Below are positions 35,043 through 49,300 of a DNA stretch of 64,000 bases, one piece after another; position 1 is the stretch's first letter, and every line of letters begins with the position of its first letter. Source of the DNA: Unio delphinus. Taxonomy: Eukaryota > Mollusca > Bivalvia > Unionida > Unionidae. The stretch is from NCBI GenBank assembly GCA_029339505.1, contig JAQISU010000081.1:14731001-14795000 (forward strand), written 5' to 3'. A program made the position numbers and the translations under genes. The notes beneath the pieces are model-generated. The model ran no database searches. It worked only from the letters and a program-made list of their open reading frames with translations, and was not told the origin of the DNA.

Positions 35043-35364
35043 TGAAGAGTATGAAATAATCATACATGCAAAATGAGACTATACAAGCATTTTTTATTTT
35101 GATAAAAAACCTCAATACAAGTTTGTACATTTTTGTTACAGACCTGCAAGTATAGCATTTCTCTGTTAAGGACTGATACAAGATCCTGTGACATGATTAG
35201 GGTGCATAAAGATTTTCCATGGAATTGGGCACAAAATAGCAGTGCATTTGAGTAGCTTTCAATAGCCCAGTAAGTGTAGAGACCAAAAACATCTAAAAAC
35301 ACATTGCCCGCTGAAATAAGTGTGAAACTATGGGAACATCACCTACAGTGAATTACTGAATGAT

Positions 35365-35513
35365 GTTCTGGAAATGCTTAAAATGCAGAAATATCTGAGG
35401 ACTTTTGGAAATGCTTAAAATGCAGAAATATCTGAGGACTTTTGGAAATGCTTAAAATGCAGAAATATCTGAGGACTTTTGGAAATGCTTAAAATGCAGA
35501 AATATCTGAGGAC
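35365..35513. repeat. 37-bp tandem repeat, 4 units
   Basis: Unit ggaaatgcttaaaatgcaga then aatatctgaggactttt, nearly identical. Confidence 0.93.
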
Positions 35514-35861
35514 TTGGCTCCCTGGGACTCCTGCAGGGTTAAAATCCAGATAACTTACTTTAATATTTTAGCTCACACCCACTCCCCACTGATATTTATG
35601 GATCCACTACTCGATAGGTTACGAGAAATGTCTAGTTCTACCAAAAATTGATTTTCAAGTTATTTTTGCAAATAGATTCTATAGCTGATGTTATTCAGAT
35701 ATGTTTTGTATATTTTTTTTTTAAAAAAAACATTCCAGATATATGCTGGTATCCTATTTTTTTAAACCTACTTTGAAGAGAATCAATCACTGGAATAGTA
35801 TTGATCATAAGCTTCTGATAGTCCATTCGAGACTCATTCTGATCCCATGCCAAATGTTGCA

Positions 35862-36098
35862 GGGTTTAACGCCATTTTTCAGCAAACGATGAGCTATACA
35901 TGGTGGCCAGTATTAATGTTGGAGGAAGAACCCAGGAAAATATCTTGAAAGAACCACTGACCCATGAAAAGCTACTGACAAGTTTTCTCACATACCCACA
36001 TTGGCCGAATCTGAGACTCGAACACACGCAGACAGAGGTGAGATGGCAGCAATCCATAACGGCGAGCACTTTAGACCACTTGGGGGGGGGGGGGGGGG
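35862..36098 (-). mobile_element. tRNA-derived SINE family A, reverse copy
   Basis: Reverse complement of the family A body and head, ending with a long G run where other copies have ggggcccc. Flanked by atgccaaatgt on both sides, an 11-bp target duplication. Confidence 0.9.
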
Positions 36099-36799
36099 AA
36101 TGCCAAATGTATGTATGTAAAATTGACTTCACATATCATTCTGCTCCAATCCCAGGTATGTGTGTAATATTTGCCTGCATATATCTTTCATCATTTTATG
36201 TTTTATTTCTGTATGTATTACAGAAATTGCCACTGTCACACAGTTGAGAAACCAAAACTATACTGTTTCTATGTCAGTGTCTGTCTTTAAAATCGTAAAA
36301 TATCTGTTCAAGGAAACAAACATTGAGCTTTCTTTTCATGTTTAATGTTCAGATCTTTTTCTGGACATTATTACACCTTCTACAAGATGGAGTGTATGAT
36401 GCTACAACATTTGTCCATGTTTGTTTCTGCACAGTAACTTTATTTATAGATCCAGAAGTTAATTTAAACTTTGGCTCAGGAATAAGTCTGTTGATTTGAG
36501 GGTCATAAAATAAAAAAACTCACATCACTAATTTGTAGAAGAAATATAGTTTCAACACAGTTACTCAAGTTCTACCATGTACTTTCATTTCATTAAACTA
36601 TGTATTAAAAAAAAAGAGGCATGTTGATTTTGGGGTCAAAGGTGATGGAAAGAAGACATTATACTTTCACCATGAATTGTTTCCAATTGTGGTGCATAAA
36701 AACCTTACAGATCTGGGGTGGGTGGGTGTTGAAAAAATTAAAAAAAGGTAATGGTCACAGTAAGTTGAATAAGAAAATGATTTCCACACTGTAATCTTG

Positions 36800-37030
36800 A
36801 TTCTAGATAACATATTTTAACATTGATTCTAGATAACATACATTAACATTGATTCTAGATAACATACCTTAACATTGATTCTAGATAACATACTTTAACT
36901 TTGATTCTAGATAACATACCTTAACATTGATTCTAGATAACATACCTTAACATTGATTCTAGATAACATACCTTAACATTGATTCTAGATAACATACTTT
37001 AACATTGATTCTAGATAACATACCTTAACA
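36800..37030. repeat. 26-bp tandem repeat, about 9 units
   Basis: Unit cattgattctagataacata then ccttaa. Confidence 0.94.
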
Positions 37031-37208
37031 TCACGTGGATGACTTGTGGCATGAAAGAACTTGTTGCTTTTGGGAGTCAAATGTCAAAACTCAACGTCAA
37101 AACAAACAAGAAAATGTTTCTTTAAAATAAAACGATTCAGGCACCACATAATGGCATCAAACAATGCAGAGGGCTTACTGAAATGGGAAGATATTATGTT
37201 TAATCCCT

Positions 37209-37818
37209 ACAGTTGAGTTTGAACATTATCTTCTTCCATCATTGACAGATGGGTTGCCTTCGAGTAAGAGGGGTCAATTTAACAAGGGTTACTTAAAATG
37301 TGACAGCTTTGTCCATTGTCAGCCTTGCTCTTTTAATTTTGATTATTCACCTCCATCACATATATAATTTTGAAAACAACAGTGATCCAAACAAGCATTG
37401 TTTCAACAATGCCTAAATAATTTGACAAACTGAATGGCAATCGTTTTTGCCAAGCTAGGATTAAACATATTCCAATTTCTGGCCCTCAAATCTACAATTT
37501 TTCTCTCATATAAACAGTTGAGTTTGAACATTATCTTCTTCCATCATTGACAGATGGGTTGCCTTCGAGTAAGAGGGGTCAATTTAACAAGGGTTACTTA
37601 AAATGTGACAGCTTTGTCCATTGTCAGCCTTGCTCTTTTAATTTTGATTATTCACCTCCATCACATTTATAATTTTGAAAACAACAGTGATCCAAACAAG
37701 CATTGTTTCAACAATGCCTAAATAATTTGACAAACTGAATGGCAATCGTTTTTGCCAAGCTAGGATTAAACATATTCCAATTTCTGGCCCTCAAATCTAC
37801 AATCTTTCTCTCATATAA
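37209..37818. repeat. 305-bp direct duplication, near-identical
   Basis: Two adjacent copies, 37209-37513 and 37514-37818, beginning acagttgagtttgaacatta. I see about two substitutions between them, so the event looks recent. No coding signal. Confidence 0.93.
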
Positions 37819-37909
37819 GCACTTAGAGAAGACAATTTTCACATCTTCAAAAGCCCCAGTAATGCATAAACCCATTAAGACTGAAAATGTTTAGAGTCCC
37901 AAGGATTTT

Positions 37910-38285
37910 TTTTAGTTTTAATTCATTTCTCTCTGTATGCATCATTTTTAGGTGCCAAGGGCTTTTAGTTTTGATTCTGTATGTGTATGCATATCATATA
38001 TATGTGCATCATTTTTAGGTACCAAGGGTTTTTAGTTTTGAGTCTGTGTGTGTGTATGCATCATGTTTAGGTAACAAGGTTTTTAGTTTTGATTGTGTGT
38101 GTCTGTATGCATCATGTTTAGGTAACAAGGGTTTTTAGTTTTGATTGTGTGTGTGTGTGTGTCTGTATGCATCATTTTTAGGTGTCAAGGGCTTTTAGTT
38201 TTGATTCTGTATGTGTGTATGCATCATTTTTAGGTAACAAGGGTTTTTAGTTTAGAGTCTGTGTGTGTGTATGCATGTGTGTTTG
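37910..38285. repeat. ~50-60-bp degenerate tandem repeat
   Basis: Units with gtatgcatcatttttaggta, ccaagggtttttagttttga and a variable (TG)n. Confidence 0.88.
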
Positions 38286-38289
38286 TACA

Positions 38290-40750
38290 AAGCTGAAACT
38301 CACATGGTACCAAGTGAATCAGTTTTAGCTAATTGTAGTTAAAGTAATGGATGATTATTATGTGTCTTGGATCCTGAACACTAGAGTGACCCAGGGTGCT
38401 CAAATGCCAATTTTGTTGAAACCATAATGATTACCAAGAAATGAAAAATACAACACATCATTAATTTATATCATTTGTGTATTAATTAAGATTTAAACAC
38501 AAAATATCCACACAAAAAATATCAAGAACTTTGAAACCTTGAAAACATTACAATGTATCTTTGTACATGAAAACAAGGATAATAATTTGTCAACAAGATA
38601 CTCACAGTGAAGAGTTCAGTTATTATATTTACAAATACATGTAATATGAATTGCAATGGATATGACATCCTATCATGACAATGTTACAGAACGCCATGAT
38701 AGCAGGTGAATATGAAACATAACAAATTTTCTTGATGTAAAACGAGCACCCAACTTTAAGCAGTTTAGACCCAGATCTATTATTAGATAATACTAGTTGA
38801 ATAGGTTGTATGCTTTTAACTTTAAATTGTAAGTAGAACAGTGTAGACACTAATCTGCTAACATCAAATGAATATGCCTGTAAATCTGATTATATACTGT
38901 TGCAGCTGGGTGTGTACTATGTAGTAATGTGTCCACTGTCTCCAGTATACTGTTTTCTATACACTGTTAAAATGAACTGACAGATGAGTTCAAATACATA
39001 GTTATGAATTTTTAGTGTTGTGTTTTAAAAGTCAAATCCATGCTGAAAACTAATGTTTGAAGAGTTTCATTTTAAGACGTCTTAACCTACATTTCTTGTG
39101 AAGTGGGTTGTTGTTGGGGCATATTTAACATATAATTATGATGTTTATACATCATGGGTAAATACTTCTATAAACAGTCATTTACACAAGCAAGTGCCAA
39201 TAACCAAAATAAGACTGGAAAATAGCAATGTCTGTTTGTGCGAACGTACAAGCATAATATGCACAATAGCTAAGATGTTCTTACATTTTACTTTCTGAAG
39301 GCTTTTTGATTTTCAGTGTCTAACTGGCAATATTTCTGTTATCAATCAGTGTGATGCCAACTAAGTTTGTTGTTTGCTTTACAACTCTACTCTATTTTCT
39401 GAATGTGGCCTATTGCTAAAGAATACTTTTCCATTAAAAGCAAGTAACTATGAATGCTTTGCCTGTGCAGTCCATTGACCTGCTAATATTTGTTAACTTT
39501 TTGTGAGCCTTAACAATTTTCTAATTAGCAAGTTTGTGCTGTAGATCAATCTTCATCCTGTATTTCACAAAGGGTATATGCCTTAACCTTTTCTTTTTGC
39601 TTAGCTTCAACAACTGGACACATGGCAAAACAATCATGATGATTTCTGGAAACACTGTCTTACATAATCTGACCTACAAATGAGAATGCATGTTTCTTTT
39701 TTCCTTAGAAAATTAAATTATTTTCATGTAAATTGTAATTATCTCCCTTTATTAAAAAATATGGATTTGGCTGGCTGTAATAAATGATGGACATGGCCAG
39801 CTGTAAGTGTTGGAAGGCTGGATAAAGCATGTCACTGAGCTTCATAATAATTCATACAAAACATTAAGAAAATCTGTCAAAGGGTTTAAGGAAATATTAG
39901 CAAATAAAAAGCAAAGACAAATTTCTCTGACTGAGCTTGACTAGTTGGTTAAACAGGTAAGCAAGTCTGTTTCATAATAAATTGACTTAGCTTCATAATG
40001 ATTAACCCCCTGTATGAAGAAAATATATCCAGATATGTATATGATGAAGAAAACAAAATTTAAATCAAAACACTAACACAAATTTCTATGACTGATATTG
40101 TATTCATGGTCATATATTTGATTTAATGTATTCTAGAGTTAACCATCTGAACTTTTCATTGCTTCATGCCAAATATGATGAAAATCTTTTAAGGGGATTA
40201 TGAAATGTATACAAATCAAAAACCTGAACCAAAGCCTTAACAAACTGTGAATGGTGATGCCTGAAAAGTGACTTCAATGTTTTGCTTTGTACTAGTGTAG
40301 ACTTTACAAAAATTAAAATATCCACTTTTATCATTTACTGCAAAGTATGGGTTACAGTCATGGTACTTTTTACAATACAGCAAATGCTTGTGGTTAAGAT
40401 CTGGAATACGGTTTTGGGTTATAACATGAACTACTCCAAACAATCCAAGTCCATTTGGTGGAAGGCCAAAGTCAAATCTGAGATTGGATCAAAGCATGGT
40501 GAATTCGCCTTAGATACTAATGTCTTTGTGGCAGATGATTACATGAATTAGAATCATGCAAGTCTATTGATGTTGGGAATAATATATATATATATATATA
40601 CAGTCAATTCAAAAAAGGTTTGTTGGATTTGACAATTACTCTAAATTGATTACAAAAGCTTTAGACAGCAGTCAATAGTTGTGGTACTTTTGAATCTGAG
40701 GTAAACCAAGCACCTGTTTCCTGTCTGTTTAATGTTTATCTGGCAAATGG
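38290..40750. other. Intergenic up to the 3' end of the zinc-finger gene
   Basis: No gene recognised. A (TA)n run at about 40580-40600. An ATTAAA on the - strand (40734-40729) lies just after the stop codon of the zinc-finger gene; whether it is used is unknown. Confidence 0.5.
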
Positions 40751-41631
40751 TCAGAGCTGTGGAGTTGACTCAAACTGTGCTGCACTGGCCTGAGCCAAGA
40801 GGTTTATTGCTGAAATAGCTTCTGCATCTCCTACATCCCCAACACACTCCACCTCATACTGAACAGCAGTCTGGCCTACTGTCACCTCTCCCTGCTGACC
40901 AGCTAGGGATATCTCTGCCTGACTAGTGGTATAAGCATACAAGTTTCCACTGGAACCACTGGAAGACAAAGCGATCACTGCAGGGGATCTGTGGTAATCT
41001 CCTACTGCTTTTGGGTCCACTATGTAACTCTGACCGTCACTTGATACATGTAACAATGTCTGCTCCTCCATGCCTGGATCCTGAATATGTAGAATAGTTG
41101 TTTGGGTACGATCATCATACTGCTGGAATAAATGTTTCTGGTCTGCAGACATTTCTAAAACTATTTTCTCCTCAGAGACATCATGTTCATACTGAACTAC
41201 AGTCTGGTCACCACCTGCCGTAATTAATCCAGGTTGCTCAATCTCAACTACCATTGTATCTGTGAGTGAATCTCCCATATGACTAGCAAGCATCCTTTTA
41301 ACTTCCTGTTCAATAGCTGGGTCCACCACCCGCAAATTTCCGCTAGCATCCTGTTGGAGGACAATCCTAGTTTTGAATGAGTCTGTTTCTTGATCACTTT
41401 GAAATGTTTCCTCCTCTTCCTCTGAATCTCTCTCTTCCTTGACTGCTGTCATGTTTGCACCTGTCGAGTTCCTGTAGCGGGACTTTCTCCCTTTCACTAC
41501 ATCTGTCCCACCTCGATGCTGCTGCATATGACATGTCAGATACTCTTTCCTGTAGAAGCACTTCCCACACAGATCACATACATGGTTTTTGACACCCATG
41601 TGGTGGGACAGAAAATGACGCTTGAGACTTC
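40751..41631 (-). CDS. Zinc-finger gene, last exon
   Basis: Acceptor gtcattcccag; GA joins the A of the previous exon into Arg787. It finishes finger 5 (KRHFLSHH), holds all of finger 6 (CDLCGKCF...HMQQH, residues 805-825), then a basic patch KGRKSRYR, an acidic patch (ERDSEEEEET) and about 220 residues of low-complexity, Gln/Ser/Val-rich tail to TGA at 40751-40753. Such a tail is typical of a transcription regulator; no known domain is seen in it. Confidence 0.9.
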
Positions 41632-43306
41632 CTGGGAATGACACAAAACAAATTTCAAAAGTACACCTGCTGAAGTAAAGTATAGATTTTACAAAATTAT
41701 GTCAAACATCACCTTACATCTTGTAATTACATGATTAGGTTGAACCTGCTACAATGACCACTGCATATAGTTACTAGTTAGGTACTTAATTCAAGCTCTA
41801 CATAAATTAATGTTTACCTGCATATAAAAAACCAACTGTTCCTCATAACCACTTTTGACCAGACCCTGGAATACTAAACGAGTTTTCATATCTCAAAGAA
41901 TTTGAAATTCACATAATAAACTTGTAACAATTGTGATCCTATTAAGCATTGAGACAGTTTGGTTAGGTCTGGTTTTGTTTCAGTATAGTTTGGTGAGATT
42001 TGATTTGGTATGGTATAGTGTGGTGAAATTTGATTTGGTAAGGTATAGTTTGGTTTGACATTTTACAACACAGCAACATAAGCATTATTTAGTGCCAGGC
42101 CAATTGGAGTAAAGTACTGTGCCCATTGTATCCAACCTGGGCTGAGCAGACGGTAGGATTGTAGCACAAACCATTGTTTTGTTGTTGCATGTCTGATATG
42201 CAAACAAATGCTCCCTTAACAAGAAGCATAATTTATCCAAATGCTAAAGCTGTGATAAGTTTAAGGGTCCCCATTAGTTAAACAAAAAAAGTGTAGTGCT
42301 TCTCCAGATTTCTTATAATCTTCATCTGTTTGATTGCTAGTTTCTTGTATAGAAACCAAACTACTGATTTGTAGTGTCTTATATAGAAACCAAACTACTG
42401 ATTGGTAGTGTCTTATATAGAAACCAAACTACTGATTGGTATTGTCTTATATAGAAACCAAACTACTGATTGGTAGTGTCTTATATAGAAACCAAACTAC
42501 TGATTGGTACAGTGTCTTATACAGAAACCAAACTACTGATTGGTACAGTGTCTTATATAGAAACCAAACTACTGATGCTATAGTATCGTATATAGAAACC
42601 AAACTAATGAATGCTAGTGTCTGAGGTATAAACCAAACTAATGAATGTTAGTGTCTGAGGTATAAACCAAACTCCTGAATGTTAGTGTCTGAGGTATAAA
42701 CCAAACTAATGAATGTTAGTGTCTGAGGTATAAACCAAACTCCTGAATGTTAGTGTCTGAGGTATAAACCAAACTAATGAATGTTAGTGTCTGAGGTATA
42801 AACCAAACTAATGAATGTTAGTGTCTGAGGTATAAACCAAACTCCTGAATGTTAGTGTCTGAGGTATAAACCAAACTCCTGAATGTTAGTGTCTGAGGTA
42901 TAAACCAAACTCCTGAATGTTAGTGTCTGAGGTATAAACCAAACTAATGAATGTTAGTGTCTGAGGTATAAACCAAACTCCTGAATGTTAGTGTCTGAGG
43001 TATAAACCAAACTAATGAATGTTAGTGTCTGAGGTATAAACCAAACTACTGACACTAATGAAACTTCCATGCATGGCCACAAATTATTGACTATTGTATT
43101 AACTAAATGTTTACCCCTTTATTTCTTTAAGATCTGTATTGACTGGCAAGTAGTTATCACTTAATTGCAAACACTATCCACATATTAAATATGATACTAC
43201 ATATTTACAGAATCTATGTATTGCCAAAACTAAAGAATAAAACTCTCTGATAATTGAACAAGTCATGTTATACAAAGCTGGTTTGTCTATCAAAGCATAC
43301 ATGTTG

Positions 43307-43375
<69 letters not shown>

Positions 43376-46300
43376 TCTGTCTATAAGGGACTAAACTCTA
43401 TCCTTAATGGCTAACATCCATTTATATACAGGGCAACTGATATGAAAATGAATAAATGGAACTTGTACATGCTGTCTTGTTTGTGCATGTGGTATTTATA
43501 CTTAAGTGCCCACTGTAGCATGTATGTGATAGAGGAGACAATGAGTGACTTACTCTGGTAGCTGAAGATCTTGCTGCACTCGGAGCACTTGAACTCAGTT
43601 TTGAGGTTAATGTGCTTGTTCAGCCTGTGTCTCTCCAAAAGATGTCTGTGGGCAAACATTCTGCTACAGAACTCACACTTGACTGGCATACCCCCACCCC
43701 TGTCATGGGTTCTTAGATGGGACTTTAGGCTTCCAATACTTGGGAAGCCCTTGCCACATTGATTACACCTGAAATTTAAAAGCTGTATCATGTAAACGCA
43801 TAAGAAAGGACAGTAAACTGTTAAGGGAAGTCCAATTCAATCATGTACTGTCTTGACAACAAAATTTATCAGCATTCATACAATGACCTTTCATAGTAAG
43901 ATACATGCCAACCCCTGAGGAAAAAGCATAATCCAAGTGGTCAAAATGCAGAATCTAGGCAGAAAAAGCATAATTCATATATAACATGCTAAAATTTCAA
44001 TAAACAATGATTTGTTTGCCCCTCTCATCTTTTAACATTCTTTACTGTTTCAAGTTTTCATATGTAGCACTTCTAGCTTTACACACACATCGACTATAAT
44101 CCATCTTAAAAACTTTTAGCGCCCAATAATAAAAGTCTTTCCACAAGGCCTGAAATAGATGTCACGTGATGCTGCACTCATGTCTTCACATATAGAGGAT
44201 TCTGTTATTTTCTGTTTCGTTTTTTTTCCTTCCATTTTCTAATCCAGCTGTTAAATTTTTGAAAGGAGATATTTTTTTCTCCTATATGCATTGACTAAAA
44301 TAAAATATACTTTTTAGTGCCAAATACCTTCAGACTGGTTCTACAGTAAATATGAATTAGAACAAAGAATCTGCGTGTAAAGATTAAAATTAGAAAACCA
44401 GTCTGTTCACTCCTCCCTAATCCATACAGATGCTATAACTAGAATTCGAGACTGACAGTTTGAAAGGAGAACAAGGTTTGCTATAAATAGAATATTATAC
44501 TGTTAGAAAAGTGCATGCAAGTCCACGGACAAGCGTACTCTTCTTATGTAGTTACGCAAAAGCCATCTTTTCTAAAATATTGTCTGGGAGAATAATGGAA
44601 TGTTAATAAAATCGAGAAAACAAATATTTGATTTTTTGGGAAGGTGGATATATCGAAAAAGCGTGATCCATATATATTTACGAGTAATTTAGTGGACAAA
44701 AAGCATAATGATTACGCCAAAACATAATGGTTGGCATGCATATAGTAAGGAATGATGACTTGGGGCCTATGATAACGAGAAATAATCAGATTTTTTTAAA
44801 ACAAAAGCATGCATCCCATACCCCTCCTAAATCATTTACTGTCATACTATGACACTACTACTTAACAAGATGGAAAGAAAAACTCCATAACTTTGAAGAT
44901 TGAAACAGTTTAGTCAGTGTAAGTAGCATACTCTAGCCTTTGAAAAGGGCTAAGGGGCCAGGCTGATGAAGAAAGAAAATCCTAGATCTGTTTCAACATG
45001 ATGCGGGTGATGTTAAAGTTTATTTCTTGGGGAATGCCCATACACTCTGACATTGTATTCAAACTTACAGGTAAGGGAGATATCCATCATGTTTCCGGGT
45101 ATGAATCCTGAGAGTCTTGTTATTGGTGAATTTCTTGCCACATTTCTCACACTGGAAGGGCTTTAGACCTGTATGCTTGTACATGTGCACTGAAAAAAGA
45201 GAGATTAAAGCCATACATTTATCTTTTCATGTTTCATGAAATGAATTACATGATTTCAATATGTCTTTTACTTCATTGAGAACATATGACAGTTGGTGGA
45301 ATGAAAAACTCAATCTATGGTCAGTGGGTTCATTATCTCCCTTGACCATGATGGGTAAGATGACCTTCTTGTATACATATTGCTGGTTTTATCATTTTCT
45401 TTCACAGCACTGCAATTGTTAAACTTGTACAAGAATTAGCATTTCTGAGTATTTAACAAGATATAGTACTTGCAACTAAGTCATTTTACATAGAATCTCT
45501 TACAGCACTATAATACACCCAGGAAAAATTTAAACTTCATATCTGCGAGGTCAAATCATAATTATGTTATTCTGAGGTGTGCAGCAATTATTCGCTTTCA
45601 AGAAGCAAACATTCTAATGATAAAGGCAAGTTGGCAGTGCTTCAGGTTATCAAAATTCTGCTACATAAAATTACAACATATTTTCTCCAAGATGGAAGTC
45701 TGCAATTCACCATAAACACTGATAAATGAGCATCAATTGTATTTTAGGTCAATACTGAATTATATGTAACAAGTATTTAAGTTAACTTGGTATTAAAATA
45801 GTGCCTTTAAAATGTGAAGAAAAAAATCTGAATTTTTTACCTTTATTTCTCTTTACATCATTCTATTAGGAAGAGGAGATTACTGGATATTAAATATGAC
45901 TTTTTATGCAACTTATTCTGTACAAGTGTGTATTGCTAAATGTAATGTTGAGTTAATTTCTTACTGGCAAACTTGATGGGTCCATGCACCACTTTATCAC
46001 AGACTGTACACCTCAGGGTTGGTCGTGGAGTTTTTGAACTCTTTGCACTGCCTGGAGTATAGTCTGGGTCATCCTTTGCTGGCTTAATGGGACTTACTAT
46101 AGCATCTCCAGGCTTTATTATTCCATCTTCCTCCTCATCTTCCTCTTCATCCCCTGCTTCTTCCTCCACAACCTCTTCCTCGTGTGCTTCAGCAATGTCC
46201 AGATCCAACTCCATCCTACTCTTCTCAGAGTAAGAAAGAATGGACCTTACAGCTGCAAGGGTCACTGGATCACTCAGCTTTCTCTTGTCACTTTTAACTG

Positions 46301-49300
46301 GAGTTTTGGGCTGCAAGATTTATAGCAAGTTTAAAGTGCTTGATCCTCAATACCATCCAAACCAAGTTAAATGAAGATTTGAAGAGCTATGATGGACAAG
46401 TAACAAAATGCTATTCATAGCAGCATAAGACTGAGTGAACAGTAATAAAAATTCCTGTAATCGGTTCTCACAGACCAAAAGCACCATGATACAAAATGTA
46501 AAAAATACAAAAAATGAAAATGTTTAGTGTTTTTTTTTTAAGGCTTTATGTTGATGATGTTATTACCACTGATACCAATATCTCATTCTCTAATCCTGGC
46601 AATAAACCAATCAATAGTTTTGCTTTAGTACATTTTCAAGTATATTTCTACATAATAAGTAATTCAAATATCCTAGTCTATTACCATACCTCTTCTGGCT
46701 CAGCTGGGATTTGTGGGAGTATATCATCCTGAACAGATCCATCTACAGATTTGACTGCTTCTATGCCATGGTTGTCTTTGGTAACATCTGGCTGAACTTG
46801 AGTCTCAGTCTTAATGCCATTCATCAATCTAGTGCTTGCTTCTCCTGCATTTATAGTATCTGCGGATGTCGGTGCTGCCAATTTTTGTGTTTCAGAGGTA
46901 CTTGTGTTGGCCTCATCTGATTCATCAATCTTCGGTCCTACTTTGTCTTGTTTTTCTGGAGATATCTCACTGCTTACATAGTCCTCTAACATGGATAGTA
47001 ATGACAGCACTGCATCATCCATCTTAGGGTCCTACAAAAACAGACATCAAGTATACTATGATGTTAAACCTGCCTTAAAGGTCACTTCTACCAAGCAATC
47101 ACCTGCCGACAATAGCCATTTTGTCAAGGTTCCTTACACCAAGTTGCCACGGAAACCAAATCTTAATGAAATATGTTGTTTTTATAATAGTTACCTTATC
47201 ATAATACTTTAGTACAAAAGCTCTCTGCATCCCACAGTGAAAGTCAAACTAGAGTTTTCTCCCTTGAATAGAGGGACTGGTGATATAATAATAATAACAT
47301 GCTTTTTTTAACCAGCATTGTAAATACTAATATCTTGCATTTGACAGAAAACAATTTCATTTTTAGCATGATACAGTGAAGCACAAACTAAATTGCTAGC
47401 ACACATTATTTAAATCTTACTTGATTAGCAAATGTATCACAGAAAGTGAAATATCTCTGCAGTGTTTGTTGTCTTGAGGTTTTCCTGATATCTGAAAGTT
47501 TCTCGTTGCCAAAGTCACAACACATGCTGATAAAAACTTTGACATCCACCTTCAGTCCAAACCAGTAATAGTCATCCTCAACACGTTTCAGGGTGTTCTG
47601 GTAGTCAGCATGACGTCCTGGAGGAGAAAAAATATAAGCAAAATTATTAGCAAAGAATCCAATCTACAGGCCAGATATGCTGAAAACACAGAAAGCAGTA
47701 CAATATTTGCATATGGCATACATGTATTCTCATTTTACCAGTTTAATTTTCATTGAACAAGGTTTGAATGACTTGAAATTTATCATTCCAAATATTACTG
47801 CATAAATCTTGCTTTTTCATTATGAGGGAAGGTGTTATGTATTGGGTATATTATGTGTATTATTTTCAGTATCAAAGTTTTTAATAGTGTGTAACTGTCA
47901 TATAGTTAATAATATTTTAAATGCTAATAATATTCTGAATTTTCTCTATGATTTTAAACATTGCACTTTAAAGATAAGTCATTCTTGTATAATGTATAAA
48001 TTCATTCGTAAAGTTCACAAGTTAACTAGTAATGTTATCCAAGTAAACATCATGTGATCTAATTTCAGGACATGAGGTCTTCGAAGGTCAGACTGACCTA
48101 ATTTTGACTGATTAACATCAGATCATGTTTACAAGTTCTGATCCTTCTAGAAAGACCATGCATCTTTCATTTGTTTCTGAAACTATGTCTGAGCTTTATT
48201 TAGAAGAAATGTTTACTGCAGAATTAGACATTCTAAGTAGTAGACATCAGTCTTGGAAGATATTCAGTTTCATCTAGCTGAGAGGATTCATTTATTTTAT
48301 TTATTCATTCACTGAATTTACAAAGTAACTGAACCATTCAGGTTTTGTAATTACAGCTTACAGAATTACTGTGAATTCAAGAAAAGAAGTTTTGGGATTA
48401 TATCAATGGAATTCATTCCTTACTATTTGTACACCAGTACAATAGTAGAATACCACTGGAACTCAATTGGATTACTCTATATTCTGAACTTAATAGGACA
48501 TTTAGAACTGTTTAGGATTTCATTCACCATACTGTAAATTATTTTACTTTTTCGCTTTGTTTTTAACATAGTTTATACAGAATTCTGAATGATAAATTTA
48601 AAGACTTTTTCCCAAACTTTCAAAGACCAAAAACAGAGATTTCCAAGACCTATTTTCACTAACATTTTGTATATAAGTTACGTTATATGATAAAACAAAA
48701 AAATGTAAAATACTACAATATTGTATAATGATGAAATTTAAACTATAATTAATCAAAAGATAGAAACCTGGAAAACTCAACTACATCCAAGTCTAACAAC
48801 CTTGAACAACTTTATTTGTGAATCATTATGGAAAGAAATTAAAATGTTTGGGTTTATTTCAATTTGCAAAGACTTTTAAAGACCTCAGGGTAATCTGCTC
48901 AATTTTCCCAAGCTTTCAAGGCCTTGAAAATGCTACCTCATTTTTCCCAAACTGTCAAAGACCTTTAAAGACTATAAAAACCTTGTTTAAGTCAATTAAT
49001 GATATATTTTGTATCAAGAGCAAGGCAAAATAATTGCTGTAGGAATTGTTGTATAAAAAGCTGATAAAGGGCTACAGCTGTATTGATCGTCATATCATGA
49101 GCTAATGCAACGACAACTTTACTGTTTGCTGTATCAAGAGCTGACACAATGACAGCTGTAGTGATTATTATATCAAGAGCTGAAGCAGTGTGACAGCTGT
49201 ATCAATTGCTGTATCAAGAGCTGACACAATGACAGCTGTATTATTATATCAAGAACTAACACAGTGACAGCTGTAGTGATTATTATATCAAGAGCTGAAG

